Positions 52,393 to 61,027 of a stretch of DNA of 64,000 nucleotides are shown here, one piece after another (position 1 is the stretch's first letter; each line of letters opens with the position of its first letter). The stretch is from Novosphingobium terrae (GTDB lineage: Bacteria; Pseudomonadota; Alphaproteobacteria; Sphingomonadales; Sphingomonadaceae), in the NCBI RefSeq assembly GCF_017163935.1, contig NZ_JABVZR010000004.1, positions 4,554 to 68,553 on the forward strand, given 5' to 3'. The notes beneath the pieces are model-generated. The model saw nothing but the letters and a program-made list of their open reading frames with translations, made no database searches and was not told the origin of the DNA. The position numbers and the translations under genes are program-made.

Positions 52393-52635
52393 ATGGGCGA
52401 CACTTACACCAAACGGCTGAATTATAGCCGTAAATATGCCGGTGAACGCCGACGCCAGTTGAAAGAGCAAGGCTTTACGATGATCACATTGGCGCTATCG
52501 CCCGCTGCGGTTCAAGCCGTCGATGCAGTCAAAAAGGGTGCGCGTCTAAAATCAAGAGAATCTGCCATCAACACGGTAATGTCCAGCCTCCCGGACGAGC
52601 ATATCCAAGCAATCATCAAGAAATGTGACAAATAG
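52393..52635 (+). CDS. Small basic DNA-binding-like protein
   Basis: An 80-residue basic protein with a GGAG ribosome site. The pattern FTMITLALSPAAVQAVDAVK then KSRESAINTVMSS resembles a ribbon-helix-helix fold (short strand, two helices). It converges on repA and may regulate copy number. The assignment is tentative. Confidence 0.6.
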   Translation: MGDTYTKRLNYSRKYAGERRRQLKEQGFTMITLALSPAAVQAVDAVKKGARLKSRESAINTVMSSLPDEHIQAIIKKCDK

Positions 52636-52682
52636 GCAGCGAAGAAACGCCGTCATGGTTATGGCGGCGGCAGGCACTCCTT

Positions 52683-53723
52683 TTACGGCCTGCCCCGCTT
52701 TTCAAAAACCTTTCGGCAGAAGCCAATAAAGGCAGCGTCAGGATCTCGCGGAGCTTCTGTCGCCCATTCTCGCCATTCTGCTTCCAGCACGTAAATGTCC
52801 CAGCCTTGCGCTGCCTCCCGTGCGGCCTGGTACGTGGAAGGCTTGAGAGCCGGGATCACGGTAAGATCGCTAGCCGGTTCGGGCTCCATCATTGTCCCAC
52901 GGTTACGGAAAACGACCTTATCGCCATCGAAACCGACATGATAATCTGGCAAGTGATCCCCTTTCACCAGATCTGACACCAGACGCTTGAACTCTTTGAG
53001 GCGCGACCTGGAACCACATTTGTTGTGCAACAAGGGTAACCCGATTTCCCACCTCATTTGGCGCCCGCAATGCTTACGTGCGATTTCATAAATGCGGCGC
53101 TCGATAGGCTTGCGCAGCCGGAAGTAGTCCCGATGCAACGTGAGCACTTCATCAGCACGGATTGCGTTAAAAACCCAATCAGAAAGTGTGATTTCACATG
53201 AAAGAAGCCTTCCATCCAAACCATTATGGCGCCTGATCGAAGATGAATCAATCAAGCCGAACGTATCGGTTTGCTCCTCACTACCAGTACGAATATTTGT
53301 CGTAATCGTAGTACCTCTGATCCGCTCAATTGCTTCCTGAAGGGCTTCATAATCCTTCCCGGAGGTTCCTCTATTCGTAAAAACAAGAAGCTCGCGGCTG
53401 TTGATGCTAACCCGTTTTGAAACGGGTTCCCCCTTCCTGAGTTTGGCCATGAGCTGGCTAATGCAGTAGATCAGAATATCTTTGTCGTAGATGGTAGCCA
53501 GGCCCTTCACGCTGGGCGTCACTTGCAACCATTGCCCGTTATTTTCATACCGGCGCATAGCCACATCAGGCTTCTTCGATAGCGAAAAAAATGGATGCTC
53601 CATCTCCTGCATCACATCTTTCAGGACGGCATCCGCCACATCGCAAATGAACAAGTCATGCTGCGAGTGGCGCTCCGGCAGAAGCGGGGAGACATTGGCG
53701 AGATTCGTGGTTTCACACACCAT
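52683..53723 (-). CDS. repA: RepA replication initiator (RPA family)
   Basis: A 346-residue initiator of the RPA family common on sphingomonad plasmids. It has the conserved FFSLSKKPDVAMRRYE and LTLHRDYFRLRKPIERRIYEI regions, two winged-helix-like halves. Its start codon abuts the first iteron, and the iteron array fills its upstream region, so the protein should both open the origin and repress its own gene. Confidence 0.9.
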   Translation of the reverse strand: MVCETTNLANVSPLLPERHSQHDLFICDVADAVLKDVMQEMEHPFFSLSKKPDVAMRRYENNGQWLQVTPSVKGLATIYDKDILIYCISQLMAKLRKGEPVSKRVSINSRELLVFTNRGTSGKDYEALQEAIERIRGTTITTNIRTGSEEQTDTFGLIDSSSIRRHNGLDGRLLSCEITLSDWVFNAIRADEVLTLHRDYFRLRKPIERRIYEIARKHCGRQMRWEIGLPLLHNKCGSRSRLKEFKRLVSDLVKGDHLPDYHVGFDGDKVVFRNRGTMMEPEPASDLTVIPALKPSTYQAAREAAQGWDIYVLEAEWREWATEAPRDPDAAFIGFCRKVFEKRGRP

Positions 53724-53927
53724 GGCTTCATAATCGTGGTTTCACACACCGCGTCAACCAAAATTCGTGGTATCACACACTCCGCCCGAACTTTTCGGGG
53801 TTTCACACACCGGGATGCCAGATTCGGGGTTTTACACACCATGCCAAGTTATTCGGGGTTTTACACACCGGCAGGCCGGATTCGGGGTTTTACACACCGC
53901 GCCAAGTTGTTCGTGGTTTCACCCACC
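53704..53927 (+). repeat. Iteron array A: eight repeats at 29-31 bp
   Basis: Eight 18-bp repeats with consensus TTCGKGGTWTYACACACC start at 53704, 53733, 53764, 53794, 53823, 53852, 53881 and 53910. Spacing is 29-31 bases (near three helical turns). The last copy has ACCCACC. They lie upstream of, and touch, the repA start codon. This is the RepA-binding part of the origin. Confidence 0.9.
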
Positions 53928-54034
53928 TTATGCAGGGGGCCGAGGCAACACTAGCCGCATGGCCAAGCATCACAGCGAGGTCGTTAGGCTGGAAAATTGC
54001 CTCCCTTTTAGGGTGAAAAGTGCCATTTAGGCCC

Positions 54035-54095
54035 TTCGTGGTATCACACACCGGCAACAGGGTTTTACACACTGGGGTTCGGGGTTTCACACACC
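54035..54095 (+). repeat. Iteron array B: three repeats at 21-22 bp
   Basis: Repeats start at 54035, 54056 (degenerate: AACAGGGTTTTACACACT) and 54078, same orientation as array A but spaced 21-22 bases (two turns). They are separated from array A by about 107 bases and lie next to the DnaA box. Confidence 0.8.
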
Positions 54096-54140
54096 GGGCC
54101 CCCTGAAAAAGCCTATTATTTTCAGCGATATGTCGGAACG

Positions 54141-54180
54141 TTATCCACAGCGTAACACGATTCTAACACAAGATTAACAC
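54141..54180. other. Origin core: DnaA box and phased TAACAC repeats
   Basis: TTATCCACA at 54141-54149 is a perfect DnaA box. It is followed by TAACAC at 54153, 54164 and 54175, exactly 11 bases apart. With the iterons this marks the replication origin; the phased A/C repeats may be the opening element or DnaA/RepA contacts. Confidence 0.75.
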
Positions 54181-54200
54181 CTCGCGCGTGCGCGCGCGAG
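54181..54200. repeat. CG palindrome beside the origin
   Basis: CTCGCGCG at 54181-54188 and CGCGCGAG at 54193-54200 pair around TGCG. It is an alternating C/G run that could form a hairpin or left-handed DNA at the origin border. Confidence 0.6.
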
Positions 54201-54406
54201 AACGGGCATTTCTTGTACTTTCAAAACGGTTTAGCTTGCAGCGAGAGAATCGCGCCTAGGGAATGCACCCTCAGAAGGCTTATCAGTGGGTCTGAGGGCA
54301 ACGGTGGGGCTACTACCCATCAGACGCGCTAGAGGAGGGTTGATCTCTCACAAGCATAAGCGTCGGTTTCCTATCGCTTTTCCCGCCAAGGCAGAGGATT
54401 TGATTT

Positions 54407-54421
54407 GTTCAGCCGCTAAAC
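54407..54421. promoter_or_regulatory. KorB-operator-like site upstream of the KleE-like gene
   Basis: GTTCAGCCGCTAAAC, one base off the exact operator, 50 bases before the -35 element at 54472. Confidence 0.5.
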
Positions 54422-54471
54422 GTTTATGTCCTATTCCAGCCTGTCCAATGCGCTCAAAAACAACTTTTGCG

Positions 54472-54499
54472 TTGACACTAGGCGAGGGTTTGTTAGAGT
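54472..54499 (+). promoter_or_regulatory. Sigma-70 promoter of the KleE-like/par region
   Basis: TTGACA at 54472-54477, 16 bases, TAGAGT at 54494-54499. It drives the gene at 54529 and perhaps parA-korB. Confidence 0.6.
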
Positions 54500-54528
54500 T
54501 CGATATACCCAATCATCGAGTAAGCCCC

Positions 54529-54807
54529 ATGCTAGCCGGATTGAAAAACACCCAGAGCCAACGCTCCAGCCCTCAACAAAGACCGCTGCGGTTTGCGCTC
54601 GACCTCCTTTGGGCTGGCACGGTTTTGACTTGGCCTGTGATGCGTTTCATCTGGCCTCTCTATGGCGTTTGGAGGCTGTTCGCTTGGATGTGGTATTCCG
54701 CTGATCCGACCCGACACGAAGGGCTCCGGTTTCTTGGATTTTTCCTCTTTTACGCGTTTCTTCAGTGGTTTGGTGCCTATTACAAGCCAGTCCACTTCAA
54801 GCGCTGA
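54529..54807 (+). CDS. KleE-like small membrane protein
   Basis: A 92-residue protein with two hydrophobic, Trp-rich segments (FALDLLWAGTVLTWPVMRFI and FLGFFLFYAFLQWFGAYY) and a short basic start. Its layout resembles KleE of the IncP kle operon, a small membrane protein of unknown role. The ATG at 54529 is set by the promoter ending at 54499; longer frames back to 54286 would cross the promoter. Similarity is by layout only. Confidence 0.6.
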   Translation: MLAGLKNTQSQRSSPQQRPLRFALDLLWAGTVLTWPVMRFIWPLYGVWRLFAWMWYSADPTRHEGLRFLGFFLFYAFLQWFGAYYKPVHFKR

Positions 54808-55008
54808 TCAACCGCTTAGCCGCAATGGTTTGTTTGTCTGGCAATCAACCGGTTCCGAATGCCGTGACCGGGCATCGCGCACACGCATCTGAGCGCATCT
54901 CAGCTACGCATCCGACACCGTGATGACCGTGCTGGGCTTCGCCCTACTCATAGCCCTTTAGGAAATCACATATCGCTATGAAATAGCGGTGTTTTTGGGA
55001 AATTAGTG

Positions 55009-55755
55009 ATGAAAACTCTTGTGATCGCTAATCAGAAGGGAGGGGTTGGGAAAACCGCCACCTTCGTTCACCTCGTCTTTGATTACGCTGCGCGTGGCCT
55101 GAAAATTGCGGCCATCGACCTCGACACACAAGGCAACGCCAGCTTCACGCTTGCAGCACACAAAACTGGTGTTTTGTCTTCAGACCTTTATCTGAAGCCC
55201 AGCATTGATGCTTTGATCCCAACGGATAACGTGGCGCTCGTTGAAGCAGATCCAAGTCTGGCCGAGATTGAGCGCTTGCCGCTTGCAGATGGAATCAAAG
55301 CCCTTCGGCAGAAAATCACGGCAATGGAAGAGGCTGGTTTCGATCTCTGCCTCATCGATACCGCGCCTAGCTTGGGAGTGGCGATGGCCAGCGCACTGGC
55401 CGTCGCAGACTTCGTGGTATCACCCATCGAGCTGGAAGTTTACAGCTTCCAGGGTATCACCTCACTTGTCACGACCATTACAAACATCCGCGACAACGTT
55501 AATCCCAACCTTAACTGGCTCGGCATGATCCCGGCCAAGTACGATGCCCGAAATCCAAGGCATCGCAACAACCTCGCCACGTTGCGGGAAAGCTATCCAA
55601 GCCTTGTCCTCAACCCGGTAGGCAATCGCAGCTCGATCGCGGAGGCTCTGGAAACATCAAAGCCAGTTTGGGCCATCCAGAGGACAGCTGCCCGAAAGGC
55701 CGCGCAGGAAGTGCGCGCAGTAAATCAGCAAATTTTTGATATGATGGTGGAGTAA
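55009..55755 (+). CDS. parA: ParA partition ATPase (IncC-like)
   Basis: A 248-residue ParA/Soj-type ATPase with a deviant Walker A KGGVGKTAT at the N-terminus, DLDTQGNAS, and the LCLIDTAPSLG Walker B. It lacks an N-terminal DNA-binding domain. It precedes korB by six bases, as incC precedes korB in RK2. It moves plasmid copies during division. A GTG at 55006 is an alternative start. Confidence 0.92.
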   Translation: MKTLVIANQKGGVGKTATFVHLVFDYAARGLKIAAIDLDTQGNASFTLAAHKTGVLSSDLYLKPSIDALIPTDNVALVEADPSLAEIERLPLADGIKALRQKITAMEEAGFDLCLIDTAPSLGVAMASALAVADFVVSPIELEVYSFQGITSLVTTITNIRDNVNPNLNWLGMIPAKYDARNPRHRNNLATLRESYPSLVLNPVGNRSSIAEALETSKPVWAIQRTAARKAAQEVRAVNQQIFDMMVE

Positions 55756-55761
55756 GTAGCC

Positions 55762-56742
55762 ATGGCCCCGAAAAACACACCGGCTGCTCAGGCTAAGCCG
55801 GCTCTTGCCGGTATGGGTGATCTTTCGTCTCTCCTGGCAAAGCCAAAGGGCCCCGCGACTGACGCGGGTAGCCCACGGGAAATGTCGGTAAAGGACATTG
55901 AGGAAGATCCTGATCAGCCTCGCGTCACCTTTGACCAGGAGGCGTTGGACGAACTTGCGGAAACCATCCGCGATCGTGGTGTGAAAACGCCGATTTCCGT
56001 TCGCCCCCATCCTGATCGGCAAGGGGCATACATCATCAATCATGGTGCGCGGCGTTACCGCGCCTCCATCATTGCGGGCAAAACCACGATCCCGGCGTTT
56101 ATCGACGCGGATTACAACAGCACAGACCAGGTGGTTGAGAACCTACAGCGCGAGGCGTTGTCGGCGCGCGAAGTTGCTGACTTCATTGGTCGAGAGCTGT
56201 CCTCCGGACGGAAGCAGGCGGACATTGCTCGTGCCCTTGGGAAAAGCCGAGGCTGGGTGAGCCAACACGCTACCCTGCTCGATCTCCCCGACGCGATCGC
56301 AGTCCTCTTTAACTCTGGCGGATTGTCGGACGTTGCGCTGATCAATGAAATTTGCGTTCTACATCGGGATTACGCGGATGATGTGGAGGAATGGCTGAAT
56401 GCTCCCTCCACAATCATTACCCGCGAAAGCTTCCGCATTCTTCGTTCGATGCTGCGGGATGAGGGATCGGCGGCTAAGGAAGAGCAACCGGAATCCGGTA
56501 AGGCATCCAAGGATAAGGGCAAGGCCTCTAAGGAGGCCGAGAGTGCTAGTTCGGTTGATAGCGACCCTTCAAAGATCAAAAAAGCTATCGTGGCTATCAG
56601 CTATGATGGCAGGAACGGGCGGCTCATTCTGAACAAGCGTCCGAGCGATGAAGGTCGATTTTGGATTAAATGCGATGATGATGGTGAAGAGATCGACGTA
56701 TCAGCCGATCAAATCATTCTTCTTAGCTTAATCGAAGGGTAA
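55762..56742 (+). CDS. korB: KorB: ParB-type partition protein and global repressor
   Basis: A 326-residue ParB. The CTPase/N-domain motifs are INHGARRYRAS and VVENLQREALSA, and the helix-turn-helix is ARALGKSRGWVSQHATLL. The last ~55 residues (KKAIVAISYDGRNGRLIL to ILLSLIEG) match the SH3-like dimer domain of IncP KorB, ending like it in LIEG. KorB binds TTTAGCSGCTAAA, which is present as exact copies at 9182, 60219 and 60252. It thus likely does partition with ParA and represses transfer and control genes. Confidence 0.9.
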   Translation: MAPKNTPAAQAKPALAGMGDLSSLLAKPKGPATDAGSPREMSVKDIEEDPDQPRVTFDQEALDELAETIRDRGVKTPISVRPHPDRQGAYIINHGARRYRASIIAGKTTIPAFIDADYNSTDQVVENLQREALSAREVADFIGRELSSGRKQADIARALGKSRGWVSQHATLLDLPDAIAVLFNSGGLSDVALINEICVLHRDYADDVEEWLNAPSTIITRESFRILRSMLRDEGSAAKEEQPESGKASKDKGKASKEAESASSVDSDPSKIKKAIVAISYDGRNGRLILNKRPSDEGRFWIKCDDDGEEIDVSADQIILLSLIEG

Positions 56743-56764
56743 TATCCTTCTAAGATGATTATCG

Positions 56765-56798
56765 GGCGCCAATCCTCTTGATTGGCGCCTATTTTTTT
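56765..56798 (+). terminator. Terminator after korB
   Basis: GGCGCCAATC at 56765-56774 and GATTGGCGCC at 56780-56789 form a perfect 10-bp stem, followed by TATTTTTTT. A strong rho-independent terminator. Confidence 0.9.
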
Positions 56799-56809
56799 GG
56801 AGCCTTGAC

Positions 56810-57403
56810 ATGCTTCTAGGCAATAAGATCGCTGAAGCTCTTTCAAGTGGCGTTCTTAAAGACAACACGCTTTCCAATCTCTCCGATGCGCTTGACTTGC
56901 AGGCCTCTACCTTCCGACAGGAAGCTATCAATTCGCCGGATCGGGAGATTGTGCTTGGAAAGCTGGAGCTACTGGCGGTGTGTGTCGATCAGGTTGATCA
57001 GATTTGCGGTGCAGCTGAGGCGCGCTTGCAAGTTTTGGAAGCGTCGAAACCCGGCTTTTTTTCGAGGCAATCGACCCGCGATCAGTGGCAGCAGAAGGTC
57101 TACAATGCTCGTGAGCAGGTGATGATCGTCCACGATAAGCAGGCACATATCCATACGATGCGTGACGAGGTGGCGCAGCATCTGAATGATGCTTCTCAAA
57201 AGCCTCCGGTGGTCAAACTCAATACGAGTGGTGCCACGCAGGATTTCAGCGAAACTGAGATCGCGAGAAAAGCCCATATCAAGTTTTTAGAGGAGAAGCG
57301 GCAGCGAGGCCGTGGTAAGGATGTTGATGATATGGATGCCGAGCAAGATCTGCATGAAACTCGCAATGCAGGGCGGCGCTTGAGTTTGAATCGAGAGCGC
57401 TAA
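56810..57403 (+). CDS. Hypothetical coiled-coil protein
   Basis: A 197-residue helical protein with coiled-coil potential at about 60-130 and a charged C-terminal tail rich in Arg, Asp and Glu. No family recognised. GGAG precedes the ATG. It follows the korB terminator, so it needs its own promoter or read-through. Confidence 0.65.
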   Translation: MLLGNKIAEALSSGVLKDNTLSNLSDALDLQASTFRQEAINSPDREIVLGKLELLAVCVDQVDQICGAAEARLQVLEASKPGFFSRQSTRDQWQQKVYNAREQVMIVHDKQAHIHTMRDEVAQHLNDASQKPPVVKLNTSGATQDFSETEIARKAHIKFLEEKRQRGRGKDVDDMDAEQDLHETRNAGRRLSLNRER

Positions 57404-57457
57404 GCATTTATGGGCGTCTGCCGACCGGACAAATCCGGCCGGCACCGCGCTCTACTC

Positions 57458-57474
57458 GCCTGGCTTTGCCAGGC
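57458..57474. terminator. Hairpin between convergent genes
   Basis: GCCTGGC at 57458-57464 and GCCAGGC at 57468-57474 around TTT, in the gap between the coiled-coil gene (plus) and the Cys-rich gene (minus). No T-run. Confidence 0.45.
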
Positions 57475-57526
57475 TCCCCGAGCCACAAAGTGTCTCGGCC
57501 CTTCGGGTAGCGATCGCTGACGCAGC

Positions 57527-57874
57527 TCAACGCCGCACGGCTTTTCCTTTGCCGCTAGGAAGCATCGCGGCATTCACTGGCGCCGCCGCATTCTTAATTC
57601 GGCCATTGTCACTCACCATGGGAATGGCGGTGCGGCCAATCCCTGACGCGCTGGTGAAAAACACCGTGCCGCGACAGCCAACAATGGTGCATCGATCCAA
57701 TCTATCAATGAGCGTGGCGCCCGGACCATGAAGCAGGATCTGCTCTGCGACATTCACACGGTGCTGTATACCGCAGGTGTCACACTGCGATCGAACATAG
57801 GCCTTGTTGGCATGCAGAGCGCCTAAATTCAGGGTCCACTTTGGGAAGATTTTGAGCGTTGTCATACCCTTCAT
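57527..57874 (-). CDS. Hypothetical Cys-rich protein
   Basis: A 115-residue protein with a possible zinc site: CDTCG near residue 31, then C-T-I-V-G-C near 62-67. The rest is basic and beta-rich (TLKIFPKWTLNLGALHANKA). No named family. It looks like a small zinc-ribbon-type protein. Its start, at either of two close ATGs, has no strong ribosome site. Confidence 0.6.
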   Translation of the reverse strand: MKGMTTLKIFPKWTLNLGALHANKAYVRSQCDTCGIQHRVNVAEQILLHGPGATLIDRLDRCTIVGCRGTVFFTSASGIGRTAIPMVSDNGRIKNAAAPVNAAMLPSGKGKAVRR

Positions 57875-57940
57875 ATTACGATGAGCGGATATAAACGTCT
57901 ATACTCTGTCCTCCGGCACAGAATTTATATTTCATAATCA

Positions 57941-58199
57941 GGCCCTTTGGGCAGTGTGCATTGGGGGCCGCTGCGCGTCCCATGTTTTTTGCTCAGGGGG
58001 GTGACCCCCCCTGAGGCGCAAGGGCCAAGCCGTCGCGGCTGCGCCGCGCTTGGTGTGCGGGGGCACCCCAACCTTCCGCGCTTCGCTTGTGCAGGTTGGG
58101 GCCCCTCCCCCGCACAGCCCTTGCCCCTCATCCCCCCTTCTTCCCGCCAGGAAGAAGTTGCGGCCCGCCTTCGCTGCAACACCATCAGGAGTTTGCACC
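57941..58199 (+). repeat. Structured leader, copy 1
   Basis: A 259-base element directly before the ParB-like gene. It has a GC hairpin (57994-58013) and a three-way junction: P1 58013-58024/58118-58129 (one mismatch), P2 58025-58053 (CCAAGC/GCTTGG with inner GCGGC/GCCGC), P3 58054-58116 (TGTGCGGGGG/CCCCCGCACA and inner CCCCAACCT/AGGTTGGGG). A TTCTTCC/GGAAGAA hairpin and the AGGAG ribosome site follow. Very similar to copy 2 over its whole length. Confidence 0.85.
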
Positions 58200-60020
58200 A
58201 TGACCCTCACCACCAAGCTTTCCCTGCTCCGCCTCGCACCTTCCAATGTGCGCAAGGTTGCCCCCTCCCCTGCGGGAATCGAACAGCTTGCGAGTGACAT
58301 TGCCGCGCATGGCATCGTCCAGAGTCTGGCAGTCTATAAGGAAGGGCGGCATTTCCACGTCTTTGCTGGCGGTCGCCGCTTGCGCGCGCTGAATTTCCTG
58401 AAAGAGGCCAAAACCATTTCCGGCGATTTTGATGTGCCGGTGATCGTTCGCACCAAAGCCGAAGCGGTCGAACTCTCAATCGTTGAGAACGCTCAGAGAG
58501 AGAGCATGCACCCTGCTGATAGCATTCGAGCTTTCAAGACGCTTCGTGATGAAAGCGGCATGGGAGCGGAAGATATTGCTGCTCGCTTTGGCTATTCGGT
58601 TGGCCATGTGAGAAAGCTGCTGTGTCTCGGGTCTCTCGCTCCTGCTTTGATCGATGCCATGGGGGAAGATCGTTTGGGCATCGAGGCAGCGCGGGCTCTG
58701 ACCTTGACTGACGATCAGGCTTTGCAGGCAAAGCTCTTTGAGACATTTGGGGACAGTGCCTATCGGATCAGGTCGGCGCTCACAGCCGAAAAGATGGCCG
58801 TTTGGAGCGGTGTTTTCCGGTTTGTGGGCCCCGAAGCCTATGAGCAAGCCGGTGGAACCATCACCGCTGACCTGTTTAACAAGGTGGAGGAAGGCTATGC
58901 AGACGACGCGGCGTTGGTGCATGATCTGGCCTTGGAAAAGCTTGAAGTCCATCGGCAGGAGCTGATCGAGCAGGGCTGGAAGACGGTCGAGGTCTGCGTA
59001 AGTCGCCCTGACAATCTCTACTGCCGTCCAAGCCTACTCCCTATCAGCCGCGATCCGAACGATGCGGAAGCGCTGGAAATCAAGGGTATCAAGGACGCCA
59101 TTGTCGAGGCCGAAAACGGAGAACCTGACGAAGGAACCATTTGCGATCTTTACGAGGATCTGCGCGTCGCGGAGGACCGTCTCAAAGGATATCCCGCCGA
59201 ACTTCGCTCCCAAAATGGCGTGATTGCTGTCATCGGGAACAAGGGCGAGCTTGAGGTGCATTACCTGCGTCTGCAGAAGGAGGAAACCCACGCCCGCCCA
59301 GCTCGGGAAAAGGTAGCAGAGGGTGCCTACTCCAAGCCTCTTCTTGAGCAACTGACGGCAATCCGCTCAATTGCATTGCAGGATGCAGTAGCCAATGATC
59401 CTGCATTGGCTCTCGATATTTTGCTCGACACTCTGACGGGGCAATATTTCCACAAGACCCATTCCTTTGATTTTCCCGCGCAAATCAACATCGAGCGTCA
59501 CGCGCCCAAGATCGATGACAGTCTGATCGCTGGTGGAGGCATCAATCACGTTCATGCTCTTTTGGCCGATAGGTTTGGCGATATCCCAGCGGAAGGCCGC
59601 TTTGCTGCAATCCGTGGAATGGATCAGGCAATGAAAATGCATCTTCTGGCTGGATTGGTCGGGGCGAGCCTGAATGCCACGATCACCAACGCCCATATTA
59701 ATACCCAAAAGGTCAATTCGGCTGATGCTTACGCCGAAGCTGCTGCGCTGAATCTTAGCCAGTGCTGGGCTCCGAATGTCGAGCTTTTTAGCCGGATGAA
59801 GAAGCCTGATCTCTTGGCGATCCTCAAAGAGCATTGTGGTCATGATGCTGCTGAAAACTGCGCGAAGCTGAAGCGCAGCGAGTTGGCGCAGGAAGTGTCA
59901 GAGCGCATTCCTCATGGCTGGTTGCCTGCCCCTATGACCATTGGCGGACTTCTGGGTGAGAAGGCCTCCAACCCTGATGAAGCATCTGATTGTTTGGATC
60001 AGGAGTTGGAAGCCGCCTGA
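58200..60020 (+). CDS. ParB/Spo0J-family leading-region protein
   Basis: A 606-residue ParB-like protein. The N-terminal ParB/Srx domain has FAGGRRLRALNFL and ENAQRESMHPADSI, followed by a helix-turn-helix (EDIAARFGYSVGHVRKLL). The long C-terminus (from about 230) has no family I can name. Such large ParB-like proteins are typical of plasmid leading regions, beside antirestriction genes; they need not act in partition, since KorB is already present. The ATG at 58200 is set by AGGAG and by the identical start (MTLT) of the gene behind copy 2. Confidence 0.87.
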   Translation: MTLTTKLSLLRLAPSNVRKVAPSPAGIEQLASDIAAHGIVQSLAVYKEGRHFHVFAGGRRLRALNFLKEAKTISGDFDVPVIVRTKAEAVELSIVENAQRESMHPADSIRAFKTLRDESGMGAEDIAARFGYSVGHVRKLLCLGSLAPALIDAMGEDRLGIEAARALTLTDDQALQAKLFETFGDSAYRIRSALTAEKMAVWSGVFRFVGPEAYEQAGGTITADLFNKVEEGYADDAALVHDLALEKLEVHRQELIEQGWKTVEVCVSRPDNLYCRPSLLPISRDPNDAEALEIKGIKDAIVEAENGEPDEGTICDLYEDLRVAEDRLKGYPAELRSQNGVIAVIGNKGELEVHYLRLQKEETHARPAREKVAEGAYSKPLLEQLTAIRSIALQDAVANDPALALDILLDTLTGQYFHKTHSFDFPAQINIERHAPKIDDSLIAGGGINHVHALLADRFGDIPAEGRFAAIRGMDQAMKMHLLAGLVGASLNATITNAHINTQKVNSADAYAEAAALNLSQCWAPNVELFSRMKKPDLLAILKEHCGHDAAENCAKLKRSELAQEVSERIPHGWLPAPMTIGGLLGEKASNPDEASDCLDQELEAA

Positions 60021-60028
60021 TTTATAGC

Positions 60029-60051
60029 GGGCGGGGAGAAGGTCCCCGCCC
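60029..60051 (+). terminator. Hairpin after the ParB-like gene
   Basis: GGGCGGGGA at 60029-60037 pairs perfectly with TCCCCGCCC at 60043-60051, nine bases after the stop. Confidence 0.55.
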
Positions 60052-60146
60052 CTCCCTCACAATTTTGCTTGGCACTCGACTTGGAATGTTGAATAATTCC
60101 CGTGTTGGCAGGACGAAGGCGAAATGTCCTTCCAGCACATGGTGCA

Positions 60147-60175
60147 GCCGATGGCGCTTTAGCGGCGCCATCGGC
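60147..60175. other. Perfect 11-bp stem-loop
   Basis: GCCGATGGCGC at 60147-60157 and GCGCCATCGGC at 60165-60175 around a 7-base loop, in the gene-free stretch 60021-60307. Function unknown; it precedes the KorB operators. Confidence 0.5.
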
Positions 60176-60217
60176 CCCCCCCTCCCTTTCCAAGAAGTCA
60201 GCACGGTAAGACCGAGC

Positions 60218-60232
60218 GTTTAGCCGCTAAAC
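60218..60232. promoter_or_regulatory. KorB operator, site 1 of a pair
   Basis: Exact GTTTAGCCGCTAAAC. Its centre is 33 bases (about three helical turns) from the second site, so KorB dimers could bind on the same face. A centromere or a repressor site for the leading genes. Confidence 0.75.
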
Positions 60233-60250
60233 GGAGTCCATGGGGCGCGC

Positions 60251-60265
60251 GTTTAGCGGCTAAAC
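60251..60265. promoter_or_regulatory. KorB operator, site 2 of a pair
   Basis: Exact GTTTAGCGGCTAAAC, with the opposite central base from site 1. It is 43 bases before leader copy 2. Confidence 0.75.
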
Positions 60266-60307
60266 ATTTTCATGGCCGCAGAAGGTAGGATTTCACACCG
60301 GGGGTTT

Positions 60308-60566
60308 GGCCCTTCGGGCAGTGTGAAGTGAGGTCCGCTGCGCGGCCCACGTTTTTTGCTCAGGGGGGGGAACCCCCCTGAGGCGCAAGGGCCAAGCCGT
60401 CGCGGCTGCGCCGCGCTTGGTGTGCGGGGGCACCCCAACCTTCCGCGCTTCGCTTGTGCAGGTTGGGGCCCCTCCCCCGCACAGCCCTTGCGCCTCAGTC
60501 CCCCTTCTTCCCGCCAGAAAGAAGTTGCGGCCCGCCTTCGCTGCAACACCATCAGGAGTTTGCACC
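60308..60566 (+). repeat. Structured leader, copy 2
   Basis: A 259-base copy of the same element, upstream of the DUF3768 gene, offset 2367 bases from copy 1. P1 is perfect here (GAGGCGCAAGGG at 60380-60391 and CCCTTGCGCCTC at 60485-60496). The 3' hairpin before the ribosome site has one mismatch. Confidence 0.85.
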
Positions 60567-60959
60567 ATGACCCTCACCGCTCCCACACCTGCCACCCATG
60601 GGTATAAAGCCGCCGTTGCAGCACTTAACGATGACTTTCGGCAGTGCATCAATCGCCCGACAGGCCACAATCGCGTTAGGTTGACGCCTGCCGTTTCGGA
60701 GCTGATTGGCGACGTTCGGGAGTGGCCTGCCTACCTCCGTCAAAAGCTTATGCTCCGTGAGGTGATGAATTATTCCGACTTTTCGGGGGGCAATGACCCT
60801 TATGCCGAGCACGATCTTGGTGACTTCACCTGGCGCGAGCACCGTTTGACTTGGACGATCGATTATTACGATCTTGACCTGAAATGGCGGTCGCCCAACC
60901 CGGCAGACCCCGCTGTCACGGCCCGCGTCATGACCATTGCCTTGGCCGAGGAATACTAA
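60567..60959 (+). CDS. DUF3768 family protein
   Basis: A 130-residue protein matching DUF3768: FSGGNDPYAEHDLGDFTW, then WTIDYYDLDLKWRSPNPADP and the ending TIALAEEY. Its role is unknown; members are common on alphaproteobacterial plasmids next to antirestriction genes. It shares its leader and first residues (MTLT) with the ParB-like gene. Confidence 0.85.
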   Translation: MTLTAPTPATHGYKAAVAALNDDFRQCINRPTGHNRVRLTPAVSELIGDVREWPAYLRQKLMLREVMNYSDFSGGNDPYAEHDLGDFTWREHRLTWTIDYYDLDLKWRSPNPADPAVTARVMTIALAEEY

Positions 60960-61027
60960 GCCCCGCGTCAGAACAGGGAAGGCCTTGCATGGCCTTCCCG
61001 CATATCCCGATAGGCCCGAGGCAAAGT

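Noticed and set aside
54286..54528. Longer version of the KleE-like protein starting at 54286
   Set aside because: It would cross a KorB-like operator and a clear TTGACA-TAGAGT promoter, and the added residues look non-coding.
57941..58199. Long plus-strand frames running through the leaders (from 58050 and 60417)
   Set aside because: They only extend the real genes upstream through the hairpins; the shared AGGAG and ATG at 58200 and 60567 give better starts.
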